A DNA stretch of 64,000 nt from Diploptera punctata (GCA_030220185.1 JASPKZ010007295.1:1192001-1256000), one strand, 5' to 3'. Counted from the first letter of the stretch, positions 1 to 11,055 are shown. Numbers and translations are program-made. The notes: generated by a model from the letters alone, not told the origin.

Positions 1-196
1 CCGTGAATCCCGTATCGTAGATTTACGGTACGTAAAATAACTTCACACCTGAAATAAGAGAGTTCTGAGTAAAATTAAAATTTATTGGCTCTTCAAGCCT
101 AAATTTGAATCGCAATGCTAATGTCCTGATATACTTAAGAGCATAGTTAAATAAATACACTAACTAACGACTGTATTCAAACATATATTTTTATTC

Positions 197-443
197 AGTA
201 TCCCAGGTTGTCATTTCGGCACTTCTGGTGTTCTCTCCTGGCATTGTAACCCACTTCCGAGATTGGGGCACCTGGAAGGCGGGGTTACGTTACTCCGATG
301 ATAGGAATGATGATGATTATGACAGTGGTGCACCATGAGAGTCCTTAATTCTAAACTTAATCTTAGGCGAATATGAATGATGATGATCATGATGGCCATA
401 TGATTTTTATTTTTTTTCGCTTCAGGTGAATCCCCACTCTTAA
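197..443 (-). repeat. SINE family C, body fragment without tRNA head
   Basis: The stretch matches the body of the fuller copy at 21770-22136 in the same orientation: a 'ggtgttctctcctggcat' block, a GAT-rich tract and 'gatggccatatgat', ending near 'caggtgaatcccc'. The tRNA-like head present in the fuller copy is missing. A reverse-oriented partial copy lies at 3185-3385. The assignment rests on these internal matches; a part of a longer non-autonomous element remains possible. Confidence 0.6.
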
Positions 444-544
444 TGTTCCTATTTTGCGAATTTGATCTTACTCTTTTTCTAAACTATATGCCAAGTTTTT
501 TCTGAAAAAAAAATGGAACCGCTAGAGTGTTGAAAGATATGTAA

Positions 545-690
545 GTTACATATGAGTCGGTTAATAGCACGGGAGCGTGATTTTTTCGCAAAAAAAAAAC
601 AGTTTGGTGAATAATTACATTCTTGGAGCATAATCTTACTTAGTGCCAACAGGGTATAAGTGTACGCGTTAGGAGTATACAAATAATTAT
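545..690 (-). repeat. Dispersed repeat shared with the 7.8-kb MITE
   Basis: Read on the minus strand, this segment runs parallel to 7846-7978, sharing the blocks 'cctaacgcgtacacttata', 'caagaatgtaatta' and a terminal 'cgactcatatgtaa' against 'cgcctcatatgtaa'. It is therefore another, partial copy of the element inserted at 7727-7975. No coding capacity is visible. Confidence 0.6.
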
Positions 691-949
691 TATTAATCTT
701 CTATGTCATAGAATTACCCCATACACCAGTTTCCGCATCAAAGAGACCGTATCTCTCCACCTAGTTATGGGGCGTCCAATATTTCTTCTTCCTTTGGATT
801 GGTAGTGAAGCAAAATTTGTGGGTATCTACTGGATGTCATTCTTTCTATATGTTGAAACCAGTTTGATCTTGCATTTTATCTATAACACTAGATGCTTAA
901 TTCGGTTCTTATTTCTTCTTTATTTTTCGTATCTGACAATGTATAGCCT

Positions 950-1301
950 TAAAATAAAATAAGTTAAAATATACCTTCTTAGGTAAAATCCGTCGTCCTC
1001 AACTCCTAAAATATGTAATCTTTATGCCTGTAGGCCTTTCAGTACATCCGTTCCATCTTCAGCAGGTCCCTCTTCGCTACAACATCCAGTATGATGGTTG
1101 ATGCTGCTGGTCCTGTTGTCACGACAACACCACATTAGGACCAGCAGCATCAACCATCATACTGGATGTTGTAGCGAAGAGGGACCTGCTGAAGATGGAA
1201 CGGATGTACTGAAAGGCCTACAGGCATAAAGATTACATATTTTATAAGTTGAGGACGACGGATTTTACCTAAGAAGGTATATTTTAACTTATTTTATTTT
1301 A
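950..1301. repeat. 352-bp near-perfect palindrome (hairpin)
   Basis: The arms 950-1114 and 1137-1301 are reverse complements over 165 bp with about two mismatches (near 1006-1008) and no indel, around a 22-nt loop at 1115-1136 whose start is itself a small palindrome (gttgt-cacg-acaac). The outer arm contains 'ctgaaaggcctacag', also found at the 3' end of the Penelope-like fragment near 12210. The arms may therefore be a head-to-head copy of a Penelope-like tail. A fold-back assembly or cloning artefact is the main alternative. Confidence 0.85.
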
Positions 1302-1976
1302 TGACTCTCCACCTCAACGGTTTTAACAATTAATTTTATTAGTATTGAATGTATAGCCTGCTATTGAACTTATGAATGATTACTATAATTTTCAATTACA
1401 TATGATTTTCTTATACAACTTCAACTTTATACCTGTTTTTCTCAATACTGCAAAACTTTCACTTATACCCCATTGTTTCTAATCGCCTAATACCTAAATT
1501 TTGTCATCAATGTCATTTTCGGTGTCTATAAGGAGTACGGAGAATATATATAATTAACAAAAATACATTTTCTTGAGAAAAAGCTCAATTATATTCCTTC
1601 GGTATTCTCTAAAATTAATTGTACTAAAGTATAGTGAGCATTTAATAACCTCTTAAATGAAAATAGCGCTATCTTCTTAGGCTCCAATAGCGCACGAACG
1701 TGAAATTAAATTGTTCAAATCGTATTACAGTTCTCACGATTCAGACGAAGTTTTCCACAATTAACCGAAAGCGTATTTCCGTCTTTCTTTGTCTGTCTCT
1801 GTCCTTGTTCTTCCAATCTGCATGTGGACTCCAGCTATCAGCTCCAGCAAATTGGCCAATAATAGATCTGGATCTAGATGCAGCTGCTGCCACCTAGGCG
1901 TCAATCAGCTGTACCACCACTAACAGACTTTGTCGAATCAGTTTATACCTTTTAAGTGAGTCGATCATGGTATAAG

Positions 1977-1980
<4 letters not shown>
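1302..1980. other. AT-rich stretch, nothing recognised
   Basis: No coding similarity, terminal repeats or tRNA-like boxes were recognised here. The short open frame at 1700-1897 shows no conserved motif. Confidence 0.5.

Positions 1981-2034
<54 letters not shown>
1981..2034. repeat. (AT)n(GT)n microsatellite
   Basis: A pure AT run (1981-2014) passes directly into a GT run (2015-2034). Confidence 0.97.
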
Positions 2035-2275
2035 CTAAACAAAAATGAAATGAAATATTACCTTTAAAAAATAACGATAATATGTGGGGAACTTGGCCAT
2101 TTTGTTGATGTTTAGGCCTATATGAAATGGAATTTAATAGGATTTTCATTTTGTAGAAGTATTCCTAAATACTTAAAAATACTTGATGTTGAAAACTGGT
2201 AAAATAAGAAATTATGTCATAAAGAAAAAAATATTTTAAATATTCAATAGTAGATTATGATATAAGCAATTAAAA

Positions 2276-2473
2276 TTGGTATGGGCATGCACAACGAATG
2301 CAAGAAGAAAGGTTACCAAAAAATCATTAGAATGGTGTCCACCTGGAAGAAGAAAGAAAGGAACACCTGGAAACTCATGGATGCAAGTAATAAGAACTGA
2401 AATGATAACGAGAGGACTGGAGGACATGGAGTGGAATGATAGGGACGAGCGGAGAAATAAAATAAAACTTTAG
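2276..2473 (+). pseudogene. Non-LTR retrotransposon RT, C-terminal fragment
   Basis: About 65 codons carry the C-terminal signature of insect endonuclease/reverse transcriptase ORFs: 'LEWCPPGRRKKGTPGNSW', then a basic segment ending in RRNKIKL and a stop. The catalytic RT motifs are absent, so this is a 5'-truncated LINE tail, the usual result of incomplete target-primed reverse transcription. It is open but too short to act. The clade is not certain. Confidence 0.7.
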
Positions 2474-2479
2474 GCATAG

Positions 2480-3180
2480 AAATATGTGTAAACATGGTAA
2501 ATCTGTATATAAATAAAATTCTTGAATAAAGTAAATACAGAATGCATTAGTTAATAACGAAATTTACTGGAAGTCAGTTACTGTGAAATTCAGTCTTTTT
2601 ATCCCCTAACTAATTTCACAATTTCAAACAGTTCGCATTAAACCTAGTTCAAAGTTTAACCTAGTGCAATAATGCAGAAAAAATAAAGAGACAGAGAGAG
2701 AGAGATTAGAAAGTCCATTTTAATGAGATACTTTTATCTCCTCCGAACTCTTAATTTAATTGTAATAATTCTAAACGCAATAAATCAACATTATAGGCTA
2801 CCTTTGGACATAAACGTAAATACAACATTTCTTTTATGCGCTCTATTACGATGGAGTTCCATACAATTACACAAATTTAAGTAGATTATATATATATATA
2901 TATATCAATGCAAACGCTATTAGAATAATACGATATGGGTGAAAAGTTTACGTTTCTTCATCAAGCAGTGCTTCTAAATTGAATTCTAAAAATGCGAAAC
3001 AAAATGCGACTACCGAAGAGGAGCCGAGCGCAAACGAAAATGCCCGAGCATCTCCGTTACGTCAGAACTTAAAAACTCAAGTACGGTAACATCTATTATT
3101 TCCTAGGTGAGATTCTTTCCGGGGGGTTTCCTTATTATTAAGACAAATATCAGGAAACTTTAATGCCAAACTGTTGCAGA
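2480..3180. other. AT-rich sequence, nothing recognised
   Basis: Contains a small AG run near 2690 and an AT run near 2890-2905. No coding similarity or paired terminal repeats were noticed. Confidence 0.5.
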
Positions 3181-3184
3181 ATAT

Positions 3185-3385
3185 AATATGGTCATCACGA
3201 TCATCATCAATCACATTCGCCTAGATTAAGCTTAGGATTATGGACTCTCCTGTCGCACCACTCTCATCATCACCCAAACATATCATCGGGGCAGCCGTAA
3301 CCCCCGCCCCAATCTCAGAAGTGGGTTACAATTACGCCAATGCCAGGAGAGAACACTAGAAATGTTGAAATAATAACCTGGGACA
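3185..3385 (+). repeat. SINE family C, body fragment, reverse orientation
   Basis: This is the reverse complement of the body seen at 197-443 and 21770-22136, with the order CATCAT tract, 'gactctcctg', 'aagtgggttaca', 'gccaggagagaacac'. The tRNA-like head is missing. Confidence 0.6.
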
Positions 3386-3490
3386 TTACAAAAACTATAA
3401 GCTAGACGTATGTGACATATTAATGACACATCGTTTGTAAGTTATGTTTGGGTTTTATGTTAAATAGTTTCTGCAATTAATGCAAATACA

Positions 3491-4130
3491 TTGGTTGCTT
3501 ATAAACTAAATACAATATGTAGCGATTATAATTGTATAGTTTCAGTAAGCAAAACAAAAGTAATGGCATTTTGGGGAAGAAACAGTCTGCGTGCAAAAAT
3601 AATAATTAGAGACGAAATTATTGAACAAGTATCCCACTTTAAATACATAGGATGTGATATCAGCTATGGATATGATACAGATATTGAACGTAAAACTTAT
3701 TATTTTCAAGCTATTTGTGATACAATAAACAGAACATTGAACAATAAAGCCCATAAACAAACAAAATTAAAGTTTTATGAAACAACAGCGGTCCCTGTCC
3801 TTGTGTACGGAAGCGAATCTTGGATCATCACTACCAAACAAGAAAGTAAAATCCAAGCAGCAGAGATGACATTTTTAAGAAGAGTAAAAGGATGCACTAG
3901 AATGGACCAGATAAGAAATGAGGATATCCGTGAAGAATTGCACATCTACTCCATAAAAGAAAATATATTTAATAATCAGTGGGAAGAACATGTAGAAAGA
4001 ATGGAAGAAAGTAGATTGCCAAATAAAATCTTACACTATTTTCCGAGAGGAAGAAGATATGTCGGACATCCTCGGAAGAGATGGTCTTAGATCTGTTAGT
4101 GAAGACGGAACAGGTAACTAATGCCTAAAC
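3491..4130 (+). pseudogene. LINE reverse transcriptase, C-terminal third
   Basis: A continuous frame of about 199 codons matches the end of the palm, the thumb and the C-terminus of a non-LTR RT: 'SVSKTKVMAFWG' after the palm, 'FKYIGCDI', 'VLVYGSESWIITTKQESKI', a basic 'FLRRVKGCTRMDQIRNEDI' segment and the terminal 'FPRGRRYVGHPRKRW' motif before a stop. The first codon is TTG and the YADD motif is absent, so this is a 5'-truncated copy rather than a gene. An RTE-like or related clade is likely. Confidence 0.8.
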
Positions 4131-4426
4131 AGGAAATAAAGAAAATTACATTATTCTACATGATTTATGTGTAGTCTACAGAACGAGGAAAACTTAAGTA
4201 TAACTTAAAATGTACACACAGTGCGGGCCAGCGTCCCGCAAGTTTTATTGAATTCTATCTAAATAAAAATATTGTGATTTTTAAACATGTTGTATGACAC
4301 TGAAATATCTTGTTATTGCTATGAAACTAGTGTATTCGATGCATATTTTTAAATATATAAATAATATCCGGAATAAAATTGTTAATAACAGAATATATGA
4401 AAGATTTAATTTAACGTAACAAACAT

Positions 4427-4816
4427 ATGTTAATAGAAAGCAAAATCCACATATGCAATATGATAATTCGATTAATTATCACATATGGAGCAGAAACTAG
4501 GACTGATACAACAAAAACTAAACAAATAACAAGCACATGTGAAATGAAAATATTAAGAACTATTCTGGGTAAAACATTATTTAAATGGATACACAATACA
4601 GACATTAGAGACAAATGTCAAAATTAAGACACAACCAAATATATTATTGAAAGACGAAACTATTGGAAAGATCATATAGAAATAATGGAAAATGAGAGAC
4701 TTCCAAAACGAGCTAAACAAGATAGACAAATGGACGTGAGAAGAGCAAAAGGAAGACCAGCCAAGAGATGGATAGTGAGTGGCTGCATATCGAATACATC
4801 TTCCTCCCAGGAGTGA
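4427..4816 (+). pseudogene. Second LINE RT C-terminal fragment
   Basis: The frame encodes a related RT end: 'LIITYGAETRTDTTKTKQI', then 'MKILRTILGKTLF', a stop at 4625-4627, and in the same frame 'YWKDHIEIMENERLPKRA' and 'KGRPAKRW'. It belongs to a different LINE family from 3491-4130, and the internal stop makes it a dead 5'-truncated copy. Confidence 0.7.
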
Positions 4817-5570
4817 TTTGGGAAATAAACAAGATGAAAATCCTACAAATAAAGAATAATAATAAGAAAAAATGCTTGGTACAAAGTTCCGCAAACACAA
4901 GGATAACATTGTACCATCATAAAAACACAAATTTCTCTGGTTATTAAAGTCAATTGACTCCTGGGACAGAATATCCTTATATATGAGTAAACATGTCGGC
5001 AATTGGCTCTAAGGGGAACGTGTGTTATCATGTTGGCCATCATGACGCTAACAGTCGCTTGTTTCCGATCAAATATTCACAGGTGATGCCCTGGCACAGA
5101 ATAGCTTTTAGTTTCGCGCGTTATACATTCCTACACACGTTTTCCCTGACCAATTATTCTTGTTACGTAGCCTATATACAACTATTGAATTCCAGATTAA
5201 AGTCTTTTATTGCAAAATCGTGCAGAACATGCTAACACAAAATTTCTGTTTCATAGAAACAAGTGAATTAATACCCTTTCAGCATGAAGCGGTTCACGTA
5301 TAGCCTAAAACAACTAGAAGTAATAATTTAACTTTACTGTGAGTATTATTGTAAGTGAGGAATACATTGCAGGCCCTATATGGAGGTAACTGGAAGCCTT
5401 GTTATATAGGTTGGAAGGATAATTTGGCGGTGGAGAGTTTGGTCATGACAACTACATGGAGAGAGAAGTCATATCGCAGCTGCAGTGACATATGGCCTCG
5501 TACTAAATCTCACTACAGACTGTCTCAAAATTACTGTGTACGGATACTTTCATCGGAGATTCTTAAAATT

Positions 5571-5608
5571 ACTCTCTCTCACTCTCTCTCTCTCTCTCTC
5601 TCTCTCTT
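5571..5608. repeat. (CT)n microsatellite
   Basis: A CT repeat with one interruption. Confidence 0.9.
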
Positions 5609-5770
5609 AACTTTACGTTTCTTACAATCCCCTTCCCCTAACATTAATAACAGGGGACTTAAATTTTAAAATGTTCAATCATTAAATATAACAATCATGT
5701 ATGTACTGGATGGCCCATAAAAGTGGTAACCGAAATGTTTGAGCCACAGAACATGACTGGCGTACAACTA

Positions 5771-6422
5771 CAGTGTGATTATAAAGTCTCAGTACATTTT
5801 AAAGAAATCGATTACGTATCGTATTTCTGTTACCGCCATTCGAAAGATGCAAATATGTTCACCATTGAAGAGCGGATAGAGATTGTTGCTGCGCGTTTAA
5901 GAGGCCAGTCGTACGAGGAAGTTAGAGACAGATTCCAAACGAATCTTGATATGTTGCAACTTTTCTTACAGCCACAGTTACAGCAAGATGGTATCATTGA
6001 TACAGTGGTGTTGCAACAAGATGGAGCACCACCACACTTTGCTCTGGCTATACGCGGGTATCTCAATGACAGGTTTCCCAAAAGGTGGATTGGAAGGGCA
6101 TCGCCTCGTATCTGGGCACCTCGTTCGCTAGACCTCGCACCCCTGGACTTTTTTGCTTGGGGGTTCATCAAGCAACAGGTGTACATAACCAAGTTTCCTA
6201 ACCTGCAAGTGCTGAAAGAACGCATACGCCAAGCGAGTGAAATGATTACAGAGGATATGTTGGTGCATGTTTTCCGGGCGACGGTGCGTCGTTGGGAGAC
6301 ATGTTTTGAGATTGATGGAGGTTATGTTGAACACTAACTTGATAGTAGAAACTACCTTATAATTTTTGTTTTATTTGCGCTACGTTATCCACAAAATGTA
6401 CTGGGACTTTATAATCACACTG
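5771..6422 (+). mobile_element. Non-autonomous DD41D mariner-group (ITm) transposon
   Basis: The element is 652 bp, bounded by 30-bp terminal inverted repeats starting 'cagtgtgattataaagt' (5771-5800 and 6393-6422, 29/30 identical) and flanked by TA on both sides (5769-5770, 6423-6424), the Tc1/mariner target duplication. Inside is one open frame joining the N-terminal helix-turn-helix start to the C-terminal catalytic end of a transposase. The central part is missing, so this is an internal-deletion derivative needing a transposase in trans. Confidence 0.9.
5855..6337 (+). pseudogene. Internally deleted DD41D mariner-like transposase
   Basis: The 160-codon frame starts at an ATG inside the element. 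Residues 1-27 are the N-terminal helix-turn-helix region ('MFTIEERIEIVAARLRG'); from about residue 40 the sequence jumps to the catalytic C-terminus, with the second Asp in 'QQDGAPPH' (D56) and the third in 'DLAPLDFFAWGF' (D98). The 41 intervening residues fit the insect DD41D group rather than the DD34D of classical mariners. The first catalytic Asp and about half the usual 340-residue protein are gone, so it cannot catalyse transposition. It might still bind the terminal repeats. Confidence 0.85.
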
Positions 6423-6649
6423 TAAGTGTTCTATATGTCTTCTTTCAGTGACTATGGCTTCTGCTATGCGATCTACCATCATGATAATATACAGGCCTAC
6501 TTAATCCTATATATATTATAATTTCCACTACTTTATCTTCTTTATGTAAAGGAAATAAGAAGGTACGTTACAAACGACAAATAATTTCAGTTACATTCGT
6601 GGATCACCCCGTAAGTTTAGTAATTTTCAAGGCAAGATTTAGTTGGTGT

Positions 6650-6738
6650 CCACCACTGCGATCTCGGAGTAGTGATACTGCCTCTTATGCAGAAGATCTG
6701 GGTTCCATCTCCGGTCGAGACAAATTAGGGTGATGTTT

Positions 6739-6783
<45 letters not shown>

Positions 6784-6890
6784 CTGTCTATGTCTCTCCC
6801 CAACAGGTCGTTTTAGTGTAAGTCCCGGGTAGCGTGGAGCAAGTAAACGTATCTATAAGATGAGATGTTTAACTACCAGGGGGAAGAAGA
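6650..6890 (+). repeat. tRNA-headed SINE with (TC)n tract
   Basis: The start (6650-6718) reads as a tRNA-like promoter: a box-A-like 'cgatctcggagtagtga' and a box-B-like 'gggttccatctcc'. A TC microsatellite (about 6743-6780) and a unique tail follow. No target duplication was identified. Confidence 0.5.
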
Positions 6891-7478
6891 AGATTAAATT
6901 AGTAATTGACCACATAAAATAGTGCATTACAATGCGAGGTTGGGAAGTGGTTTTTATAGAAGCGAGGAAATGTTTAAAAACCGAGCGACAGCGAGATTTT
7001 TAATTTTCAAAATTCTGTAAAACACTTTACAAAAGTGCGTTGTACATTATTTTTTGCGTGATGGTGTTTTCAAAATAATAAATGATAGTAAAATAATAAC
7101 ATCTTTGTTGGAAATATTTGCGTTCATTATAACAACTGACTAATGTTAACATTGTGGGCAATGTTTATTAGTTGAGACTACAGCAGGCCGTGACACCAAT
7201 CAGTAATAAAATGACGGTAAGTACGTATTTATTGTTTTATATTGTTTCAAATAAAGTTCAGTTTATTTAAAATGCAGTGATTTGTTTATCATAATGTATT
7301 TTAACACTACTTTTTGGATATGTTTTTGTATATACATTGTACGTAGTATACATAAAAGTCAGTTGTTTTATTTCCCGCAAGAGGTTTGTAATATGTAATA
7401 TTACAGTATAGTTAATTAGGTTGGCAACCCCGAAATGTAGAAAGTTGAAATTTCTATCATGGTCGCCATTGCTTTAAG

Positions 7479-7558
7479 TAGTAGTAGTAGTAGTAGGACT
7501 TTATTAGACAAAAAGTAAGATATTTACAATATTATTTACAAATATGGGTCGCACGGGC
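7479..7558 (-). mobile_element. 80-bp retroposed fragment with 9-bp target duplication
   Basis: The insert sits between two copies of 'tgctttaag' (7470-7478 and 7559-7567), and the opposite arm near 8090 lacks it. On the minus strand it ends in an AATAAA-like signal and a (CTA)n tail, as expected for the extreme 3' end of a 5'-truncated LINE or SINE. Confidence 0.75.
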
Positions 7559-7726
7559 TGCTTTAAGTATGACAAAACGCATTATCGCGCAAAAATGCAT
7601 TATATAAATCATATATTAGAGGTTATGTTGGTAACACTTACATCCCCAGTTTTTTTTAATTTTGGGCAGAATTTTATATATGTCCATTATAGTTACCATA
7701 AATGTAATTGGAAATTTATTGAGATA

Positions 7727-7975
7727 ATATGAGGCGGCTAGAAGCAAAGGGGTGTAATTGCAAATTTTGCAATATTGAGAAAGCAGGTTTAAATTAGAAG
7801 TTGTATAAGAAAATCAAAGGTAATTGAAAATTATAAAACCTATTATGTATCTACTCCTAACGCGTACACTTATATCCCTTTGCCACAAATAAAAATTATG
7901 CTTCAAGAATGTAATTATGCACGAAACTAGTTTGTTTGTGAAAAATCTCAACCTTTTGCTTCTAACCGCCTCATA
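7727..7975. mobile_element. MITE nested in the foldback centre
   Basis: Terminal inverted repeats of about 25 bp start 'atatgaggcggctagaagc' at 7727 and end with the reverse complement at 7975, with two mismatches. There is no coding capacity. A partial copy exists at 545-690. No convincing target duplication was seen. Confidence 0.65.
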
Positions 7976-8214
7976 TGTAATATTTCATTATGTTTTTTTT
8001 GTGTAGGTATAAAAATATTGTCATATATAATGTTGAAGAGTACTGTACTTTGTAATGTGAAGCGTGCATTTTAAACTTAATTTTTGCGCGATGGTGCGTT
8101 TTTTCGTACTTACAGCAATGGCGACCATGACTGAAAGTTCAACTTCCTACATTTCGGGGTTGCCAACCTAAATAACTATACTGTAGTATTACATATTACA
8201 TATTACAAACCACG

Positions 8215-8630
8215 TGTGGAAGGCTACGGCCTCGTAGACCAACGGTGGGGTCGCCAGGAGATGAGCACCTGGATGTACTAAAGTCTCACACTGCAGGGCT
8301 TGGTGAAACCAGAGCCCTAGCCGGTCTCACAACGGCTGCAGGGTAAGTCCCTGGAGGTAGAACAGCAGGATGGTCGGTGGATCTGTGATGCTCCCAAGCA
8401 AAGCAGTCCTCCCTGCCAGGCTCATGGAGCCCGTGAACCAAGTGTGGGGTCGTCAGGACTGAGCGAAGTGACGTACTATGTAGCTCACCAATTTACCCGA
8501 ATTGGTAACTCCAGCACATCCTCCCGATTATTGGTTTAAGTTTATGAAGTTCCAGTGTGGTATAGAAGTAGACATAGGGAGAAAAAATCAATTGCCTGGG
8601 GAGTAGAGGAATTCTCCTGAGATGTGGTAA
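8215..8630. mobile_element. Insert of about 410 bp in the right arm of the foldback element
   Basis: The left arm is continuous at 'gaggtttgtaatatg' (about 7383), whereas the right arm is broken between 8215 and 8630. The insert is GC-richer than its surroundings, with pieces such as 'gtggggtcgccagg' recurring internally as 'gtggggtcgtcagg'. 'tgtgg' occurs near both ends and may be the target duplication. The class is unknown. Confidence 0.5.
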
Positions 8631-8949
8631 GAGGAAGTAAAACCATTGTACTCTATGTTTACTAAACACATTGTATATACAAAAATATATCCAAAAGGTA
8701 AAGCTAATATACATTATACGAAACAAATCACTGCAATTTAATTTAACTGAACTTTATTTGAAACAAAAAAACAATAAATATGTACGTATCGCCATTTTAT
8801 GACTAATTGGTATCACAGCCTGCTGTAGTCTCAATTAATAAACATTGCCCACACTGTTAACGTTAGTCAGTTGTTTATAATGAACGCAAATATTTCCAAC
8901 AAAGATGTTATTATTTTACTATTATTTATTATTTTGGCAACTGAAGTAC

Positions 8950-9295
8950 ACACTCCAAGTATGCCAAAGGAAAGTGGAGAGGAAAATCTTAGGCATTACT
9001 CTGAAGGACATAATCTCGAATACAACACTTCAAGCGATATCCTCAACAACTGATCCCGCACAACAAGCCATGAGGAAAAAAATGGAAGTGGGGAGGCCAC
9101 GTCGCAAGAATACAGGACGACAGGTGGACAATAAAAACAACCATGTGGGACCCGTACACAGGCAAGAGACAGCGCGGAAGACCAAGACGACGATGGGCTG
9201 ACATCTTCAAAGAACGAGCAGGGTCGCAATGGTCCAGAGTCGCCAGATGCAGGAAAAGCTGGAGAACGATGGAGAGCCAACTGTGTATTAACTAA
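8950..9295 (+). pseudogene. LINE RT C-terminal fragment, frameshifted
   Basis: One frame gives 'LQVCQRKVERKILGITLKD'. After a frameshift another gives 'WKWGGHVARIQDDRWT' and 'RQRGRPRRRWADIFKE', ending at the TAA at 9293-9295. The same family appears on the minus strand at 10390-11055. The copy lacks the catalytic core and interrupts the right arm of the 6934-9612 element. Confidence 0.75.
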
Positions 9296-9612
9296 TCACA
9301 GAACAGACAGTGTATACAAACCAAGTGCTACATCCAAGTCAACTTCTCACCACGGAGTAGCTCACCGGGTGACACTCTCAAATAGAGCTTAACCCCTGTA
9401 CAGGGAGGCCTTTGCCCTAAAGGGACATATCAGGCTTTATTTATTTATTTATATTTATTTATTATTTTGAAACAACAATCGCGCAAAAAATAATGTACAA
9501 CGCACGTATGTGAAGTGTTTTACAGAATCTCGGAAATTAAAACCTCACTAACACTCGGTTTTTAAACATTTACTCGCTTCTGTAAAAACCATTTCCCAAC
9601 CTCGTATCGTTA

Positions 9613-10385
9613 TTTACTATTACTGTAAAGATTATTTGTAACGTCAGCACGAATACAATGGAGCTGGCTCTATATAAATATTAAGTTGTATTTAAAATCT
9701 GTGAATCCAAATTATTTATTTTTCATTTTCTTGTGCGTTTCCTTTCTCCTATCAATGGCCTACGATTGCAAAACTTCTTTGTATTTTAAAATGTTGTTTG
9801 TTCCATTGTTTTTAATTAGATTGTTTTATCATCGTGATTCCGAGAAGAGTCTGTTCTTTATCTGCTTCTCTGCATTATTTCCGCTATTTTCTTCCTCAAG
9901 TATTGTTTATTATTCTTGTTATTTCCTTTATCTTGCATTTATCTATTGTCCACACAAAACAAAAGCCCCCCTTGCGTATACATATTGAGCGAAGTAAATC
10001 AGTATCGCAGCGGAAGGGAAGAAAAGAGTCCATGACTTTTACACTTAGTTTCACTTCTGGGATAAAAAAAGCGGACCGAGAGAAACAGTCCATGTCATTT
10101 AATTTTTCTTTGTTTAAATAAGTCATTATTTCTATGTGTTATTTTTTATAAAGGGAACAGATGAGCTATAGAATACGACCCAGTTGTTGGAATTAACTTA
10201 TGCCGTTCATACCTCAATTTGTAGTGTGAATGAATTAATAAATAAGCCGCTGAGTCTAATGAAGGGCTAGGGCCTCCTACGACAGGGATGAGCTCTAAGT
10301 TCTTGTGGTTAATAACGGGAGCAACTCCACGTGAACGGATGGTACTGTTCTAATCAACTGTTGTGATTTGAGTACATTTTAGGTT
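9613..10385. other. Unassigned AT-rich sequence
   Basis: A hydrophobic open frame (9686-9988) has no recognisable motif and is probably chance. No repeat boundaries were seen. Confidence 0.45.
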
Positions 10386-10389
10386 GGCA

Positions 10390-11055
10390 ATATTGATCAG
10401 TTTGTGATTGGACTCAACGTTTTTGGCTTTTTAATGGTACACTTTTGTCTTCTTTCACGCAACTCGTGAATTGATTCTACGAATATGGTTGCCACATTGG
10501 TTGTAGGCACTGGGTTTTCTCTTCTTTTTTTCATGTTGCGCACTGCCTCCTTCCACATACTTCTTTTGCGGGCGGTGGTGAACCATTTGACTCCTAGTTC
10601 TTGCTTAAAATCGTCTGTCCATCTGCGTCTGGGTCTGCCTTGTGATCTTCTGTCTGTGTAGGTATCCCACATGACCTGCCATGTTGCTGTCTCGCTAGCA
10701 TGGCCAGCCCATTTTCAATTTGTCACTGTAGCGCGTTGCTCGATATTTTCTGATGAATGAGGTTTGTAACTTCTGATTTGAGATTTTGTCTCTCAGTGAT
10801 ATGTCTCTCCATTTTTCTTTGGCATATTGCAATGGTTTTACGTTGTCCGTCTGTAAGGGCCCACGTTTGGCACCTGTATAGCAATACTGGATATATACAA
10901 GTGCTTAGTGCTTCTAGTCTCAGCTTCTGGTGTAAGGATTCTTGAGTAATATGAATTTGAGAGATCACAAAACTTTCCAAGTATTAAAAGTCTCATTTTG
11001 ACTTTTTTCTCTATTCTTTGGGTGAATAATTTGTAGTAGCTGATATTAAACATAG
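10390..11055 (-). pseudogene. LINE RT C-terminal fragment (same family as 8950-9295)
   Basis: On the minus strand, 10980-10723 encodes 'CIYPVLLYRCQTWALTDGQ' and 'AICQRKMERHITERQNLK', and 10672-10397 encodes 'MWDTYTDRRSQGRPRRRW' in another frame. These are the thumb and basic C-terminus of a non-LTR RT. The frame change and missing YADD region show a decayed 5'-truncated copy. Confidence 0.75.

Larger units (their letters stand above)
6934..9612. mobile_element. Large inverted-repeat (foldback-type) element with nested insertions
   Basis: The outer arms begin 'cgaggttgggaa' at 6934 and end with its reverse complement at 9612. They pair through several blocks: 'acagcaggc' near 7185 with 'gcctgctgt' near 8818; 'tgcagtgatttgttt' near 7275 with 8727-8742; 'ggttggcaacc' near 7421 with 8160-8170; 'ggtcgccattgct' near 7461 with 8103-8115. 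The left arm carries an 80-bp retroposon, the right arm a 410-bp insert and a LINE fragment, and the centre a small MITE. No target duplication or transposase was found, so the class is unknown. Confidence 0.75.

Noticed and set aside
1700..1897. Signal-peptide-like small protein
   Set aside because: A hydrophobic stretch in a 65-codon frame without a recognised mature domain or splice signals; not supportable.
9686..10121. Hydrophobic open frames resembling membrane segments
   Set aside because: T-rich sequence gives Phe/Leu-rich frames by chance; no conserved motif or splice context was seen.
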